Part shown: one piece after another, positions 24,222-34,171 of the stretch
How positions within the stretch are numbered: position 1 is the stretch's first letter
Layout of the letters: every line of letters starts with the position of its first letter
Source: a virus
Direction: 5' to 3' (one strand)
Virus record (IMG/VR): IMGVR_UViG_3300034198_005091
Span: 1 to 36,953 of that record
Length of the DNA: 36,953 nucleotides
Made by a program: the position numbers and the translations under genes
The notes under the pieces: model-generated
Databases searched by the model: none
Told to the model about the DNA's origin: nothing
The model's input: only the letters and a program-made list of their open reading frames with translations

Positions 24222-25023
24222 GTTTGAACCAATAGAGCATAAATACGTAAGTATTGATGATGACGGTATAAACTGGACTAGTGTTACTAGTATAATATCT
24301 AAGTTTAAAAAGCCATTTGATTCTGATACAATTGCCCAAAAATCTGCTAAGAATAAAAAAAGCAAATGGTATGGGTTAGATGTTGATGTAATAAAAGAAG
24401 CTTGGAAAAACGAATCACAAAAAGCAGTAAACCTAGGTAGCTGGTACCACAATCAAAGAGAAAAAGATTTACTTTCCTGTAATACAATAGTACTAGATGA
24501 AACAGAAATTCCGATTATACAACCTCTTACAGAAGATGGACTTAAAAAAGCTCCTGATCAAAAGCTTGGAAATGGTATTTATCCTGAGCATATGGTTTAT
24601 CTTAGGTCTGCTGGTATATGTGGTCAGGCTGACCGCGTTGAAGTAATCAACGGTGTAGTCAGTATATACGACTACAAAACAAACAAGGAGATTAAAACGG
24701 AAAGCTATGTTAACTGGGAAGGTATATCAGAGAAGATGTTACCACCTCTACAACATCTAGATGACTGCAATCATAGTCATTACAATATACAGCTTAGCCT
24801 ATATATGTATATGATACTAAAGCACAATCCTAGATTGAAACCTGGTAAGTTGGTTATTGAACATATACAGTTTAAGGAAGCTGGTAGAGATGCATATGAC
24901 AACAGAGTTGTGTTTTATGATAGTAACGGCGAACCTGTAGTAGACAAAATTGTGCAATATCACCTACCTTATCTAAAAGAAGAAGTAATATCTATAATCA
25001 ACCATTTGAAAAATGACAATTAA
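24205..25023 (+). CDS. PD-(D/E)XK-family nuclease (Cas4/RecB-like)
   Basis: The 272-residue protein shows the ordered motifs of RecB/Cas4-type nucleases: GSWYH (about 78-82), Glu128 in YPEHMVYL, GQAD with Asp143, DYK with Asp156 and Lys158, and QLSLYMYM (Gln196, Tyr200). No Fe-S Cys cluster is evident. Such enzymes are Mg-dependent DNA exonucleases or endonucleases. In crAss-like phages one lies upstream of the terminase, perhaps acting in recombination, replication or end processing before packaging. Start 24205 overlaps upstream by 17 bases; a second Met two codons on (24211) is equally possible. It overlaps the next gene by 11 bases. Confidence 0.75.
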   Translation: MKMAIRFEPIEHKYVSIDDDGINWTSVTSIISKFKKPFDSDTIAQKSAKNKKSKWYGLDVDVIKEAWKNESQKAVNLGSWYHNQREKDLLSCNTIVLDETEIPIIQPLTEDGLKKAPDQKLGNGIYPEHMVYLRSAGICGQADRVEVINGVVSIYDYKTNKEIKTESYVNWEGISEKMLPPLQHLDDCNHSHYNIQLSLYMYMILKHNPRLKPGKLVIEHIQFKEAGRDAYDNRVVFYDSNGEPVVDKIVQYHLPYLKEEVISIINHLKNDN

Positions 25024-25534
25024 ACTATTTGATATATCTAGCGGTAAAGTAATTCCCACGGAACATTGCCATACACTTGAGACATTGCGACGACTTATGG
25101 ACATGTATCCTGATAACTACCTTAAGGTCTATCAGTATTTGTTTTATATGACTTGTCCTAACCCAGAAATTAATCCATTTTTTAATACAGTTGATACAGA
25201 TAGAGAGGAGATTGTACTAGCAGAGATTGATGCTGATTTTAGTCCTGAGGAGGATGGTATACCGCAAGCAATAGAGTTCTGTAGGAAACTATATGAGACT
25301 CCGACAATGAGAGCATACAATGGTATTAAGAAGGCACTGGATAATATTGCTACCTACATGAATAACACATCTATTACGGATGGTAGAGATGGTAACATCA
25401 ACCAAATTAGAGCTATGGCTAAGGATTTTGATGCTATTAGATTATCCTATAAGGGTGCATTACGGGACATGCAGGAAGAGCAGAAGAGCCATGTAAGGGG
25501 TGGTACAGGCTTAGCATACGACCAAAACATGTAA
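25013..25534 (+). CDS. Conserved-looking packaging-module protein, candidate small terminase position
   Basis: The 173-residue product is acidic in the middle (EIVLAEIDADFSPEED) and helical towards the end (MRAMAKDF-like segment, GALRDMQEEQKSHV), with no known catalytic motif. It overlaps the nuclease gene by 11 bases and is one base upstream of the large terminase start, the slot where many phages encode the small terminase subunit. Nothing in the sequence shows a DNA-binding helix-turn-helix, so that role is only positional. It may equally be a packaging accessory protein specific to this phage group. Confidence 0.5.
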   Translation: MTIKLFDISSGKVIPTEHCHTLETLRRLMDMYPDNYLKVYQYLFYMTCPNPEINPFFNTVDTDREEIVLAEIDADFSPEEDGIPQAIEFCRKLYETPTMRAYNGIKKALDNIATYMNNTSITDGRDGNINQIRAMAKDFDAIRLSYKGALRDMQEEQKSHVRGGTGLAYDQNM

Positions 25535-25535
25535 T

Positions 25536-27752
25536 ATGCAACAAGAATTCTATACAAACATTCCTGTATATGACAATGGAGTCTGGACAGATATAACCTT
25601 TGACTCTCAAATAGAGTTTAGGGATTACTTACTTACCCTATTTAAAGTTCCCGGAGAATATAACTTTGATGATACTAGTCTAAAGTTTAATGAATTAGCT
25701 ACACTTTTTAATACACAGGGATTCTACTGTGTACATCCTGAGGGAACTAAAGACTTCCGTACATTCTGGGATACCGAAAAACAGAAATGTAGAAAGGGAG
25801 TATTCTTTATAAGTGGGGACAATAAATGGTATTTATCCCGTGACTATTACATGTGGCTAAACTTCCTACCTATCTTTAACAAGGAGATACAGAAGTTTGG
25901 CTTTGCTGATATACGTGATGCACAGTATCATATGGCATTATACGAAATGCTTGCTGAATTAAGTCATAAGCATGTGGCCATATTAAAGAAACGTCAGATA
26001 GCTAGTTCCTATTTTCATGCTGGTAAGTTTATAAATCAGGTATGGTTTGAGGAAGGGGTTACTCTAAAGATGGGAGCAAGTCTTAAGGACTATATCAATG
26101 AGAAGGGTACCTGGAAGTTTCTTAATGAATACGAGGCATTCCTGAATAAACATACTGCTTGGTATAGACCTATGAATCCTCACAAGACATTGTTCTGGCA
26201 ACAGAAGATTGAGATTGACACATATGTGGGGACACAGAAAAGAAAATCTGAGGTAGGTTTAAAAGGAGTTATACAAGGTATGTCCTTTGAAAAGGACCCT
26301 ACAAATGGTGTCGGTGGTCCATGTAAATTCTTTTTTCATGAGGAGGCTGGTATTGCACCTAAGATGGATACCACTTTTGAATTCATGAGACCTGCTATGA
26401 AATCTGGTATGACTACCACAGGTATGTTTATAGCTGCTGGTTCTGTCGGTGACCTTAGTCAATGTGAACCATTGAAAAAGATGATTACTAGACCAGATGC
26501 AAATGATATCTATAGTGTGGAGACAGATCTTATAGATGATTTAAATACTATAGGTAAATCAGGATTATTTATACCTGAGCAGTGGTCAATGCCACCTTAC
26601 ATTGATAGGTATGGTAATTCACAAGTTGCAGATGCATTAAAAGCATTAGATGAGCAGTTTGCTATTTGGCAAAGGGAACTAGATCCTCAGGATTATCAGT
26701 TACGTATATCCCAGCACCCTAGAAATATTAAGGAGGCATTTGATTTTAGAACGGTATCTGTATTTCCAGGTCACTTGATTACTGCACAAACTAGAAGAAT
26801 TGAAGATAAGATGTATGCCTATGAGCATCTTGAATTATATAGAGATGAGAGGGGCGCCATACAATCTACAGAAAGTAATAAACTCCCTATTAGAGAATTC
26901 CCTATTACCAAGGATACTGAAGATAAAACCGGTGTTATTGTAGTATGGGAAAGGCCAGTAAAGGAACCAGAGTTTGGAATGTACTATGCATCTGTTGACC
27001 CCGTGGGAGAAGGTAAGACAACTACCTCAGAATCACTGTGTTCCATATATGTTTATAAGACAGCTGTTGAGGTAACTAAGAATAAGGGAGATGGTGTTGA
27101 AACATACATAGAACAAGATAAACTAGTAGCTGCTTGGTGTGGTAGATTTGACGATATTAATAGGACACATGAAAGACTAGAAATGATAATTGAATGGTAT
27201 AATGCCTGGACTATTGTGGAAAATAACATTAGTCAATTCATTAACCATATGATTTATAGGAAGAAGCAGAAATATTTAGTACCTAGATCTCAGATATTAT
27301 TCCTTAAAGATATTGGTGCCAATGCTACTGTTTTCCAGGAATATGGCTGGAGAAATACAGGTACACTCTTTAAGAGTCATATGCTAAGTTATGCTATTGA
27401 GTTTGTAAAAGAAGAACTATATAGTGATACAGATGAAAGTGGAAAGGTATTTAAAACTGTATATGGGATAGAAAGAATACCAGATCCTATGCTATTAAAA
27501 GAGATGATGGCATACCGAGATGGAGTAAACGTCGATAGACTAGTTAGTTTTGCTGCACTTGTTGCTTTTGCCAAGGTTCAGCAAGCTAATAGGGGTTATA
27601 AAAAAAGATATGAGGAATCTGGTGGCAAAAAATTGGATAATAATAATAATTTCAGTAAATTGAATAGAAGTCCGTTCCGTCATATTGGAGGGGGATCTGG
27701 TTCAATTTCAGGAATGAAAGTACCAAAATTACCGTTTAGAAATTTAAGATAA
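25536..27752 (+). CDS. terL: Terminase large subunit (ATPase and nuclease)
   Basis: The 738-residue product powers DNA packaging and cuts the concatemer. ATPase region: an atypical Walker A-like motif KKRQIASS (151-158) without the usual GKT/S; Walker B at KFFFHEEAG (264-272, Glu269/270); coupling motif near FIAAGSVGD (299-306). Nuclease domain (RNase H-like): Asp486 in ASVDPVGEG, Glu560 in IVENN, Asp664 in VDRLVSFA. The nuclease carboxylates are complete. The C-terminus is basic and Asn-rich. It is followed by a GIY-YIG homing endonuclease gene that separates it from the portal gene. High confidence from motif order and context. Confidence 0.87.
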   Translation: MQQEFYTNIPVYDNGVWTDITFDSQIEFRDYLLTLFKVPGEYNFDDTSLKFNELATLFNTQGFYCVHPEGTKDFRTFWDTEKQKCRKGVFFISGDNKWYLSRDYYMWLNFLPIFNKEIQKFGFADIRDAQYHMALYEMLAELSHKHVAILKKRQIASSYFHAGKFINQVWFEEGVTLKMGASLKDYINEKGTWKFLNEYEAFLNKHTAWYRPMNPHKTLFWQQKIEIDTYVGTQKRKSEVGLKGVIQGMSFEKDPTNGVGGPCKFFFHEEAGIAPKMDTTFEFMRPAMKSGMTTTGMFIAAGSVGDLSQCEPLKKMITRPDANDIYSVETDLIDDLNTIGKSGLFIPEQWSMPPYIDRYGNSQVADALKALDEQFAIWQRELDPQDYQLRISQHPRNIKEAFDFRTVSVFPGHLITAQTRRIEDKMYAYEHLELYRDERGAIQSTESNKLPIREFPITKDTEDKTGVIVVWERPVKEPEFGMYYASVDPVGEGKTTTSESLCSIYVYKTAVEVTKNKGDGVETYIEQDKLVAAWCGRFDDINRTHERLEMIIEWYNAWTIVENNISQFINHMIYRKKQKYLVPRSQILFLKDIGANATVFQEYGWRNTGTLFKSHMLSYAIEFVKEELYSDTDESGKVFKTVYGIERIPDPMLLKEMMAYRDGVNVDRLVSFAALVAFAKVQQANRGYKKRYEESGGKKLDNNNNFSKLNRSPFRHIGGGSGSISGMKVPKLPFRNLR

Positions 27753-27755
27753 GAC

Positions 27756-28418
27756 ATGCAGGTATATAATGCGATGCATTACGTGTATAGACATATTAGA
27801 TTAGACACTAATCAAGTTTTTTACATAGGGATGGGTAGAAACACTTATGCTAGAGCGTACTCTAAAAAAAATAGAAACAAACATTGGCATAATATTGTAA
27901 ATCTTGCAGGATATAAAGTGGATATTATTTTAGAGGGATTGTCTTTTGAAGAAGCTTGTAATAAAGAAAAAGAGTTTATTAAGTTGTACGGAAGAAGTAC
28001 TAATGGTTCTCTTTGTAATATAACAGAAGGAGGTGAAGGTTTAAAAAATCCCACAATAGAAACTCGTAATAAACTGGCATTAAGCAAAAAGGGTGTAAAA
28101 AATCCACAATTTGGTAAAAAATGGACAGAGAGTAAAAGATTAGAAATGCTCAAAAGAATGTCTGGTCAGAATAATCCAAACTATGGTAAAACTATTTCAG
28201 ACAAACAAAAGCAAAGTATTGCAGCTGCTCAAAGAAATAGAAAAAAATCTGAAAGTGAAAAAGAAGCAATCTATTCAAAAACTAGGATTCCTGTTATAAA
28301 TCTTGAAACAGGAATAGTCTATAGTTCTATTAATGATGCTGCTAATGCTCACTGTATTCCAAGTTATACTATAACAAGATGGATTAAAAATCCAAAGAAA
28401 AAGTTTAAGAAAATATGA
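27756..28418 (+). CDS. GIY-YIG homing endonuclease with NUMOD3/NUMOD1 modules
   Basis: The 220-residue protein has the GIY-YIG core (YVYRH at 9-13, YIGMG at 23-27, Glu72 in KEKEFIKL), then two NUMOD3-type repeats (KNPQFGKKWTES near 115-126 and QNNPNYGKTISDK near 138-150), and a C-terminal NUMOD1-type helix-turn-helix (IPVINLETGIVYSS...ITRWIKNP, 178-213). This order is standard for free-standing phage homing endonucleases, which cut a copy of the genome lacking them and spread by repair. It lies between terminase and portal and overlaps the portal start by four bases (ATGA). Its first six residues (MQVYNA) copy those of the portal (MNVYNA), a sign of how it was inserted. Confidence 0.85.
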   Translation: MQVYNAMHYVYRHIRLDTNQVFYIGMGRNTYARAYSKKNRNKHWHNIVNLAGYKVDIILEGLSFEEACNKEKEFIKLYGRSTNGSLCNITEGGEGLKNPTIETRNKLALSKKGVKNPQFGKKWTESKRLEMLKRMSGQNNPNYGKTISDKQKQSIAAAQRNRKKSESEKEAIYSKTRIPVINLETGIVYSSINDAANAHCIPSYTITRWIKNPKKKFKKI

Positions 28419-31162
28419 ACGTATATAACGCCCTACAAATGAAGGCTGGTGCCAAGGTAGAGTACAATAAAATGGGTACTCTAAACCAGCCAATCCAGTT
28501 TATTCCCAGAAGTAAAAAGGATAATGACTGGACAGCTTGGAATCTTGACTGGCTAGAATGGAAGGGATTGCAACATGTCCGTAGAAATGCTAGACGCCTG
28601 ATGAAAAACTATAAGCTTGCTAAAGGTATTATAGACAAGGGTGACTATATAATTGAGGAGGATAATGAATATGCTGATCTTATTGAGGTATTGACTAAGG
28701 AAGATGCATCTGCACTTGAACTTAAGTTCTACCCAATCATTCCTAATGTAATTAATACACTAGTTTCTGAATTTGCTAAAAGGGCAACAGGGGTATCATA
28801 TAGAGCAGTAGATGATTTATCCTATAATGAATTGCTTGAATTAAAAAGACAACAGGTTGAGCAAGCATTGGTGTATGATGCAGAAAGGCAATTAATGATG
28901 CGTCTTGCTGAGGATGGAGTAGATATTGAATCAGAAGAATATCAGCAAGCTATGTCTCCTGAAGCAATTAGACAACTGCCTGAAATTCAAGGGTTTTTTG
29001 ATAAAACTTATAGGTCATTATCTGAACAATGGGCCTCCCATCAGCATGCTGTTGATGTAGAAAGGTTTAAAATGGATGAACTAGAAGAAAGAGCATTCAG
29101 AGATATGCTCATTACTGATAGAGAATTCTGGCATTTTAGAATGCTTGATGATGATTATGATATTGAATTATGGAATCCGGTACTAACCTTTTATCATAAA
29201 TCACCAGACGTAAGATATATTTCTCAAGGACAATGGGTTGGAAAGTATGATATGATGACTGTTGCTGATGTTATTGACCGTTATGGATGGTTAATGACTG
29301 AAGAACAGATGGAGACATTAGAGCAGATTTATCCTGTACGTTCTGCTGGTTATCCATTGCAGGGCTATCAGAATGATGGTACATACTATGACGGTACCAA
29401 ATCACATGATTGGAATACAAATATGCCGTCATTGGGATATCGTCAGTATACCTCTATGTGGGATAATACCTTACGTGGGGGAGATATTGTAAACTGGATC
29501 CTAGCAGATAGTGAAGATTACTTTGACATGGGTATGACAAACCTCCTTAGAGTAACAACTGTATACTGGAAGTCACAAAGAAAAGTAGGACACTTAACTA
29601 AAATTGATGATTACGGCAGCGTAACTAATGATATTGTTGATGAGTCGTATGTTATAACAGATAAGGCTTTATACAATACTGACCTCTTTAAAAATAAGAG
29701 CAAACAGAATTTATTGTTTGGAGAACACATTGATTGGATCTGGATTAATGAAGTATGGGGCGGTGTAAAGATTGGACCTAATCACCCTACTTACTGGGGT
29801 ACTAATAATCCTGGTGGTATTAATCCTATTTATTTAGGAATTAATACTAATAATATTGGACCACTTAAGTTCCAATTTAAGGGTGACGATACAATGTACG
29901 GGTGTAAACTACCTGTTGAAGGTTCTGTATTCTCAGATAGAAATACTCGATCTACATCCCTTGTAGATCTTATGAAGCCATTCCAAATTGGCTATAACAT
30001 TGTAAATAACCAGATTGCAGATATTCTAGTAGATGAATTAGGTACAGTTATCTTACTGGATCAGAACGCATTACCGAGACATAGTCTGGGAGAAGATTGG
30101 GGAAAGAATAATCTGGCTAAGGCTTATGTAGCAATGAAGAACTTCCAGATGTTACCTCTGGATACCTCAATTACTAATACTGAAAATGCATTAGCATTCC
30201 AGCATTATCAGAAGCTAGACCTTGAACAAACTAATCGTTTGATGTCTAGGGTCAATCTTGCTGGATACTTTAAGGGTCAAGCATTTGAAGTTATTGGTAT
30301 TACACCCCAACGTATGGGACAACAGATTTCTCAGCAGACTGCAACAGGTGTTGAGCAATCAGTTAATGCAAGTTATGCACAAACAGAAGTTTACTTTATG
30401 CAGCATTCAGATTATCTGATGCCTAGAGTACACCAGATGAGAACAGATCTTGCGCAGTTCTACCAGGCCACAAAACCTTCAGTAAGACTTCAGTACATTA
30501 CAAATACAGAACAACGAAAGAATTTTGAGATTAATGGTACCGATCTTCTGCTTAGAGATCTGAATATATTCTGTACAACTAAGGCAAACCATAGAGCAGT
30601 TGTAGAGCAATTAAAGCAATTGGCCATTAATAACAATACTACAGGGGCTTCTATATACGACTTAGGTAATCTGATGATGGCTGAATCCTTGCCAGACGTT
30701 AATCAAGTTCTTAAGCAGACTGAGAATAAGCAACAGCAGATGCGTCAAGAAGAAATGCAGCAACAGCAACAAATGCAGGAGCAGCAGCTTCAGGCACAAG
30801 CTGATGAAGCAAGACTTAAGAGAGAGTTTGAAGCTGAACAGAATGACCTTAATAGACAAACTAGACTGCAAGAGGCTAGAATCAGATCTGCTGGTTTCGG
30901 TGCTACTGTTGATATTAATCAGAATCAGCAATCCGACTACATGGATGCCCTTACTCAGATTAATAAAATGGGTATTGAGAATGAGAATATTACCCTTCAA
31001 AAAGAAAAGGAAATTAATAGAATGGCTGAGAATAGAGACAAAATGAACATTGAGCAGCAGAAGATTAATACACAAAAAGATATAGCCAATACACAATTGC
31101 AAATAGCAAGAGAGAATAAGAACAAGTATGATAAAAAGAACAATGAGAAGAAGAAAAAGTAA
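28415..31162 (+). CDS. Portal protein
   Basis: The 915-residue product is the dodecameric head-vertex portal by context (terminase, portal, scaffold-like, capsid order), size, and an N-terminal 'WLEWKGLQHVRRNARRLMKN' helical region followed by alternating helical and strand regions. A long Gln-rich helical tail (about 780-915, with QQQQMQEQQLQAQ) ends in a Lys/Asn-rich segment. It is longer than most portals (500-750 residues), mainly because of that tail, which is usual for crAss-like phages. Start chosen at 28415 because it overlaps the homing endonuclease stop and encodes MNVYNA. It may carry extra functions at the vertex. Confidence 0.75.
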   Translation: MNVYNALQMKAGAKVEYNKMGTLNQPIQFIPRSKKDNDWTAWNLDWLEWKGLQHVRRNARRLMKNYKLAKGIIDKGDYIIEEDNEYADLIEVLTKEDASALELKFYPIIPNVINTLVSEFAKRATGVSYRAVDDLSYNELLELKRQQVEQALVYDAERQLMMRLAEDGVDIESEEYQQAMSPEAIRQLPEIQGFFDKTYRSLSEQWASHQHAVDVERFKMDELEERAFRDMLITDREFWHFRMLDDDYDIELWNPVLTFYHKSPDVRYISQGQWVGKYDMMTVADVIDRYGWLMTEEQMETLEQIYPVRSAGYPLQGYQNDGTYYDGTKSHDWNTNMPSLGYRQYTSMWDNTLRGGDIVNWILADSEDYFDMGMTNLLRVTTVYWKSQRKVGHLTKIDDYGSVTNDIVDESYVITDKALYNTDLFKNKSKQNLLFGEHIDWIWINEVWGGVKIGPNHPTYWGTNNPGGINPIYLGINTNNIGPLKFQFKGDDTMYGCKLPVEGSVFSDRNTRSTSLVDLMKPFQIGYNIVNNQIADILVDELGTVILLDQNALPRHSLGEDWGKNNLAKAYVAMKNFQMLPLDTSITNTENALAFQHYQKLDLEQTNRLMSRVNLAGYFKGQAFEVIGITPQRMGQQISQQTATGVEQSVNASYAQTEVYFMQHSDYLMPRVHQMRTDLAQFYQATKPSVRLQYITNTEQRKNFEINGTDLLLRDLNIFCTTKANHRAVVEQLKQLAINNNTTGASIYDLGNLMMAESLPDVNQVLKQTENKQQQMRQEEMQQQQQMQEQQLQAQADEARLKREFEAEQNDLNRQTRLQEARIRSAGFGATVDINQNQQSDYMDALTQINKMGIENENITLQKEKEINRMAENRDKMNIEQQKINTQKDIANTQLQIARENKNKYDKKNNEKKKK

Positions 31163-31235
31163 TAAGTTTTGACCTTGTTTGCTATAAAGTGCCGCTTAAT
31201 TATTTTATCATGCTAATTTTTAAAGTTTAAATCTA

Positions 31236-31243
31236 TACTTTTG
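31236..31243 (+). promoter_or_regulatory. Candidate -7 promoter element before the scaffold-like gene
   Basis: TACTTTTG fits TAnnTTTG and lies 30 bases before the ATG in a 111-base spacer. I see no clear -33 element at the expected distance. The leader right before the ATG (31261-31273, AAACCAACAAAAA) is almost identical to that of the gene at 34244. Confidence 0.45.
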
Positions 31244-31273
31244 TGTATATTGATATTATAAAACCAACAAAAA

Positions 31274-32515
31274 ATGAGTGAAAAGGAAACAGCTACTGCC
31301 GAGACTACGTCTATTGAGCAAGTAGATATTGACCTAGATAGTCTTGACTTTCTAGGGGCACCGGGAGCAGAAAACGTTATGCTTCCAGAGGAAACAAAAC
31401 CTAGTGTATTTTCTAGGGGATCTGTTGACCTCAGTTTTATTGACAAGGATTCATCTGATGAAAAAGATGAAACAAAGGAACCAGAAGTAAAGATTGATGA
31501 CGTAATTCAGGAAATGGATCCTGATAGTGACTTTAGACTTAAGGCAGAAACAAAAGCAGAGGAAACTCCAGAAGCAAAAGCCGGAAGACCTAAAGTAGAA
31601 AAGAATGGAATGGCTGAGGTAGTTAATAAACTAATTGAGTCAGGTAAGATTATTCCATTTGATGATGATAAGCCTTTAGAGGAATATTCATTAAAAGACT
31701 ATCAGGAACTTATTGAAGCTAATTTTCAAGAAATTGAGAATAAGGTACGTCAACAAACTCCAATTGAATTTTTTGATTCTCTTCCCCAGGAACTACAATA
31801 TGCTGCAAAATATGTAGCAGATGGTGGTCAGGATTTAAAAGGCTTATTTAAAGTATTAGCCTCGTCTGAAGAAGTTAGAGAATTAAATCCATCTGTTGAG
31901 CAAGATCAGGAACAAATCGTAAGAGAATATCTTAAGGTAACTAATTTTGGATCAACAGAAGATATTCAAGAGGAGATCGACGCATGGAAGGACAGGGGTG
32001 ATCTTGCTAATAAAGCATTAAAGTTTAAACCAAAACTGGATGCTATGCAAGAAGATGTTGTCCAACAGAGACTTGCACAACAAGAACAAATGCGTCAACA
32101 ACAGCAACAAGCTGCACAACAATACATGGACAATGTATATAATACAGTAAGTGTTGCTGAAATCAACGGATTGAAAATGGATAAAAAGGTTCAAGGCATG
32201 TTATATAATGGTCTTGTACAACCTAACTATCCATCTATTTCAGGAAGACCTACCAATATGTTAGGACACCTCCTAGAGAAATATCAATACGTTGAACCTA
32301 ACTATCCGTTGATTGCTGAAGCTTTATGGCTTCTTGCTGATCCAGATGGTTACAGAAGTAAAGTAAAAGAACAGGGTAAGACTGAAGCTGTAGAAAAAAC
32401 AGTTCGTCAATTGAAGACAGAACAAGCTAAGTTACAGACAAGTGCCCCTGTTGTTGAAAAAGAAGAAACAGTACAAAGAAGAATCCCACGTGGTGGTAAC
32501 TTCTTTAAACGATAA
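31274..32515 (+). CDS. Putative scaffold/head assembly protein
   Basis: The 413-residue protein is acidic and apparently disordered at its N-terminus (DSSDEKDETKEPEVK), has helices with Gln runs (QQRLAQQEQMRQQQQQAAQQ, about 273-292), and ends in a basic tail (RRIPRGGNFFKR). It lies between the portal and major capsid genes, where tailed phages encode their scaffold, and these features (acidic, helical, soluble, no catalytic motif) match scaffolding proteins. No protease active site is visible, so capsid maturation by this protein is unlikely. It has its own likely promoter. Identity is inferred from place and composition. Confidence 0.6.
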   Translation: MSEKETATAETTSIEQVDIDLDSLDFLGAPGAENVMLPEETKPSVFSRGSVDLSFIDKDSSDEKDETKEPEVKIDDVIQEMDPDSDFRLKAETKAEETPEAKAGRPKVEKNGMAEVVNKLIESGKIIPFDDDKPLEEYSLKDYQELIEANFQEIENKVRQQTPIEFFDSLPQELQYAAKYVADGGQDLKGLFKVLASSEEVRELNPSVEQDQEQIVREYLKVTNFGSTEDIQEEIDAWKDRGDLANKALKFKPKLDAMQEDVVQQRLAQQEQMRQQQQQAAQQYMDNVYNTVSVAEINGLKMDKKVQGMLYNGLVQPNYPSISGRPTNMLGHLLEKYQYVEPNYPLIAEALWLLADPDGYRSKVKEQGKTEAVEKTVRQLKTEQAKLQTSAPVVEKEETVQRRIPRGGNFFKR

Positions 32516-32548
32516 ACGATAACCCTTTTAATTTAAATAAATAAGTAA

Positions 32549-34171
32549 ATGGCAACTCCAGTTTTAAACAATGGTATATTTCTACGAGATACCAATTATG
32601 CGGCTAGTTCGCACGTAGATTCATACCACCTGGTTAACATGCTGAAGAATGCGGAGCCGATGGACCTTGGACCAGTTGACCTTTGGGCAATGGCACAAAA
32701 GGTAGAGATGCCGCTTTATCAGATGTCTTCCTTTGGTGGTAAGAACGTAATTAGCGTAGACAATGCACGTGGTGAATACAAGTGGCAGACTCCTGTAGTT
32801 CAGGATCTTCCTTACATTGTAGATTCACAAGTTTCAGGCATTGTCGGTCTTGATGGTACTACCTTCCAGATCAAATTGTCACGCAGAGAATTTGGTCATG
32901 GTGATATCATCACTTACGATAAGTATAACGGTTTTGAAATGTACATTACTGTAGATGATATCCTTCCTCTCGGTGATGGTTTCTTGTACACTGTACAACT
33001 CGTAAACAATGATACTGGTAATGGTATTGATGCTGATCAGTATCTTGTATCAGGTACCAAGCTTTTCCGTAAAGGTTCTGCTCGTGGTGAATACGGAGAA
33101 AGATTCTCTGATATCATCACAGCTACTGGCTTCCGTGAATTCTACAACTTTGTAGGTGGTGCAGAAGCACACGTACACTATTCTATTTCTAGCCGTGCTG
33201 ATCTTATGATCAAGGGTGGTATGAATGCAGATGGTACTGTACCTGTAACTGAAATCTGGCGTAACTTTGATAAGAACATTGATCCTGCTGTAGCTAACTT
33301 GGATACTATGGTTAGCCGCATGGGTAAGGATTATGTTAAACGTGCAATGAATAATGGTTCATTGTCTCGTACTTTCTTGACTACAATGGAAGCAGCACAC
33401 TTGACTAAAGTTGCTAATGACATTGAGACCTACTTGATGTGGGGACAAGGTGGTAGAGTACGTCAGGATGGTCCAGATGATATCCGTCTATCTGTCGGTC
33501 TCTGGAAACAACTTGATAACTCATTCAAGCGTGTATACAACAAGTCTGGCTTTAGCTTGGATTTGTTCCGTTCTGAAATCTACAACTTCTATGCTGGTAA
33601 GGTTGAATTCAAGGGTCCAGATCCTAAGCGTCAACTGATTGTACAAACTGGTATGGGTGGTATGAGAATGGTAAATGAGGCAATCCGCAGAGAAGCTGTG
33701 TCTTCAGGTCTTGTTATCCAAGCATCAACTGATGCAGGTATTGGTGCAGTATCTGGTCAAAGCATGGACTTGAACTTTGGATTTGCTTTCACATCATATG
33801 TGATTCCATTCTTGGCAAATGTTAAGTTCGTATTGAACCCAGCATTTGACAACTTGCATACAAATGACATTGAAAACCCAATCATTGATGGTTTCCCATT
33901 GTCATCTTATAGCTTCATTATCTTCGATATTACTGATAACACCAATGATAACATCTTCTTGTTGAAGTTGTCTTGGGATAATCAATTGAAGTGGTGGTAT
34001 CAAAACGGTACTATGGACTACATGGGTCGTACCCAAGGCTTCCAGTCTTCTGGTCAGTTCAATGGATACCGTGTATTTATGACACAAACAATGCCTGCAA
34101 TCTGGGTTAAAGACCCAACCAAGGTATTGAAGATTGTTATGAGAAACCCTGTTACAGGTGGTTCATTCTAA
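32549..34171 (+). CDS. Major capsid protein (HK97-type fold)
   Basis: The 540-residue product is the main head shell protein by context and style: N-terminal arm (MATPVLNNGIFLRDTN), long domain with PLYQMSSFGGKNVISVDNARGEYKWQ, and a C-terminal part with KWWYQNGTMDYMGRTQGFQ typical of crAss-like capsid proteins. Codon choice differs from neighbours: CGT for Arg and C-ending codons such as TTC, AAC and ATC are common, where nearby genes use AGA and T-ending codons; this fits very high expression. A strong terminator lies 12 bases after the stop. I see no signal of proteolytic maturation in the sequence. Confidence 0.85.
   Translation: MATPVLNNGIFLRDTNYAASSHVDSYHLVNMLKNAEPMDLGPVDLWAMAQKVEMPLYQMSSFGGKNVISVDNARGEYKWQTPVVQDLPYIVDSQVSGIVGLDGTTFQIKLSRREFGHGDIITYDKYNGFEMYITVDDILPLGDGFLYTVQLVNNDTGNGIDADQYLVSGTKLFRKGSARGEYGERFSDIITATGFREFYNFVGGAEAHVHYSISSRADLMIKGGMNADGTVPVTEIWRNFDKNIDPAVANLDTMVSRMGKDYVKRAMNNGSLSRTFLTTMEAAHLTKVANDIETYLMWGQGGRVRQDGPDDIRLSVGLWKQLDNSFKRVYNKSGFSLDLFRSEIYNFYAGKVEFKGPDPKRQLIVQTGMGGMRMVNEAIRREAVSSGLVIQASTDAGIGAVSGQSMDLNFGFAFTSYVIPFLANVKFVLNPAFDNLHTNDIENPIIDGFPLSSYSFIIFDITDNTNDNIFLLKLSWDNQLKWWYQNGTMDYMGRTQGFQSSGQFNGYRVFMTQTMPAIWVKDPTKVLKIVMRNPVTGGSF

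Noticed and set aside
27752-28418. Group I intron hosting the GIY-YIG gene.
   Set aside because: TerL and portal are complete on either side with start and stop codons; there is no split exon, so the endonuclease is free-standing.
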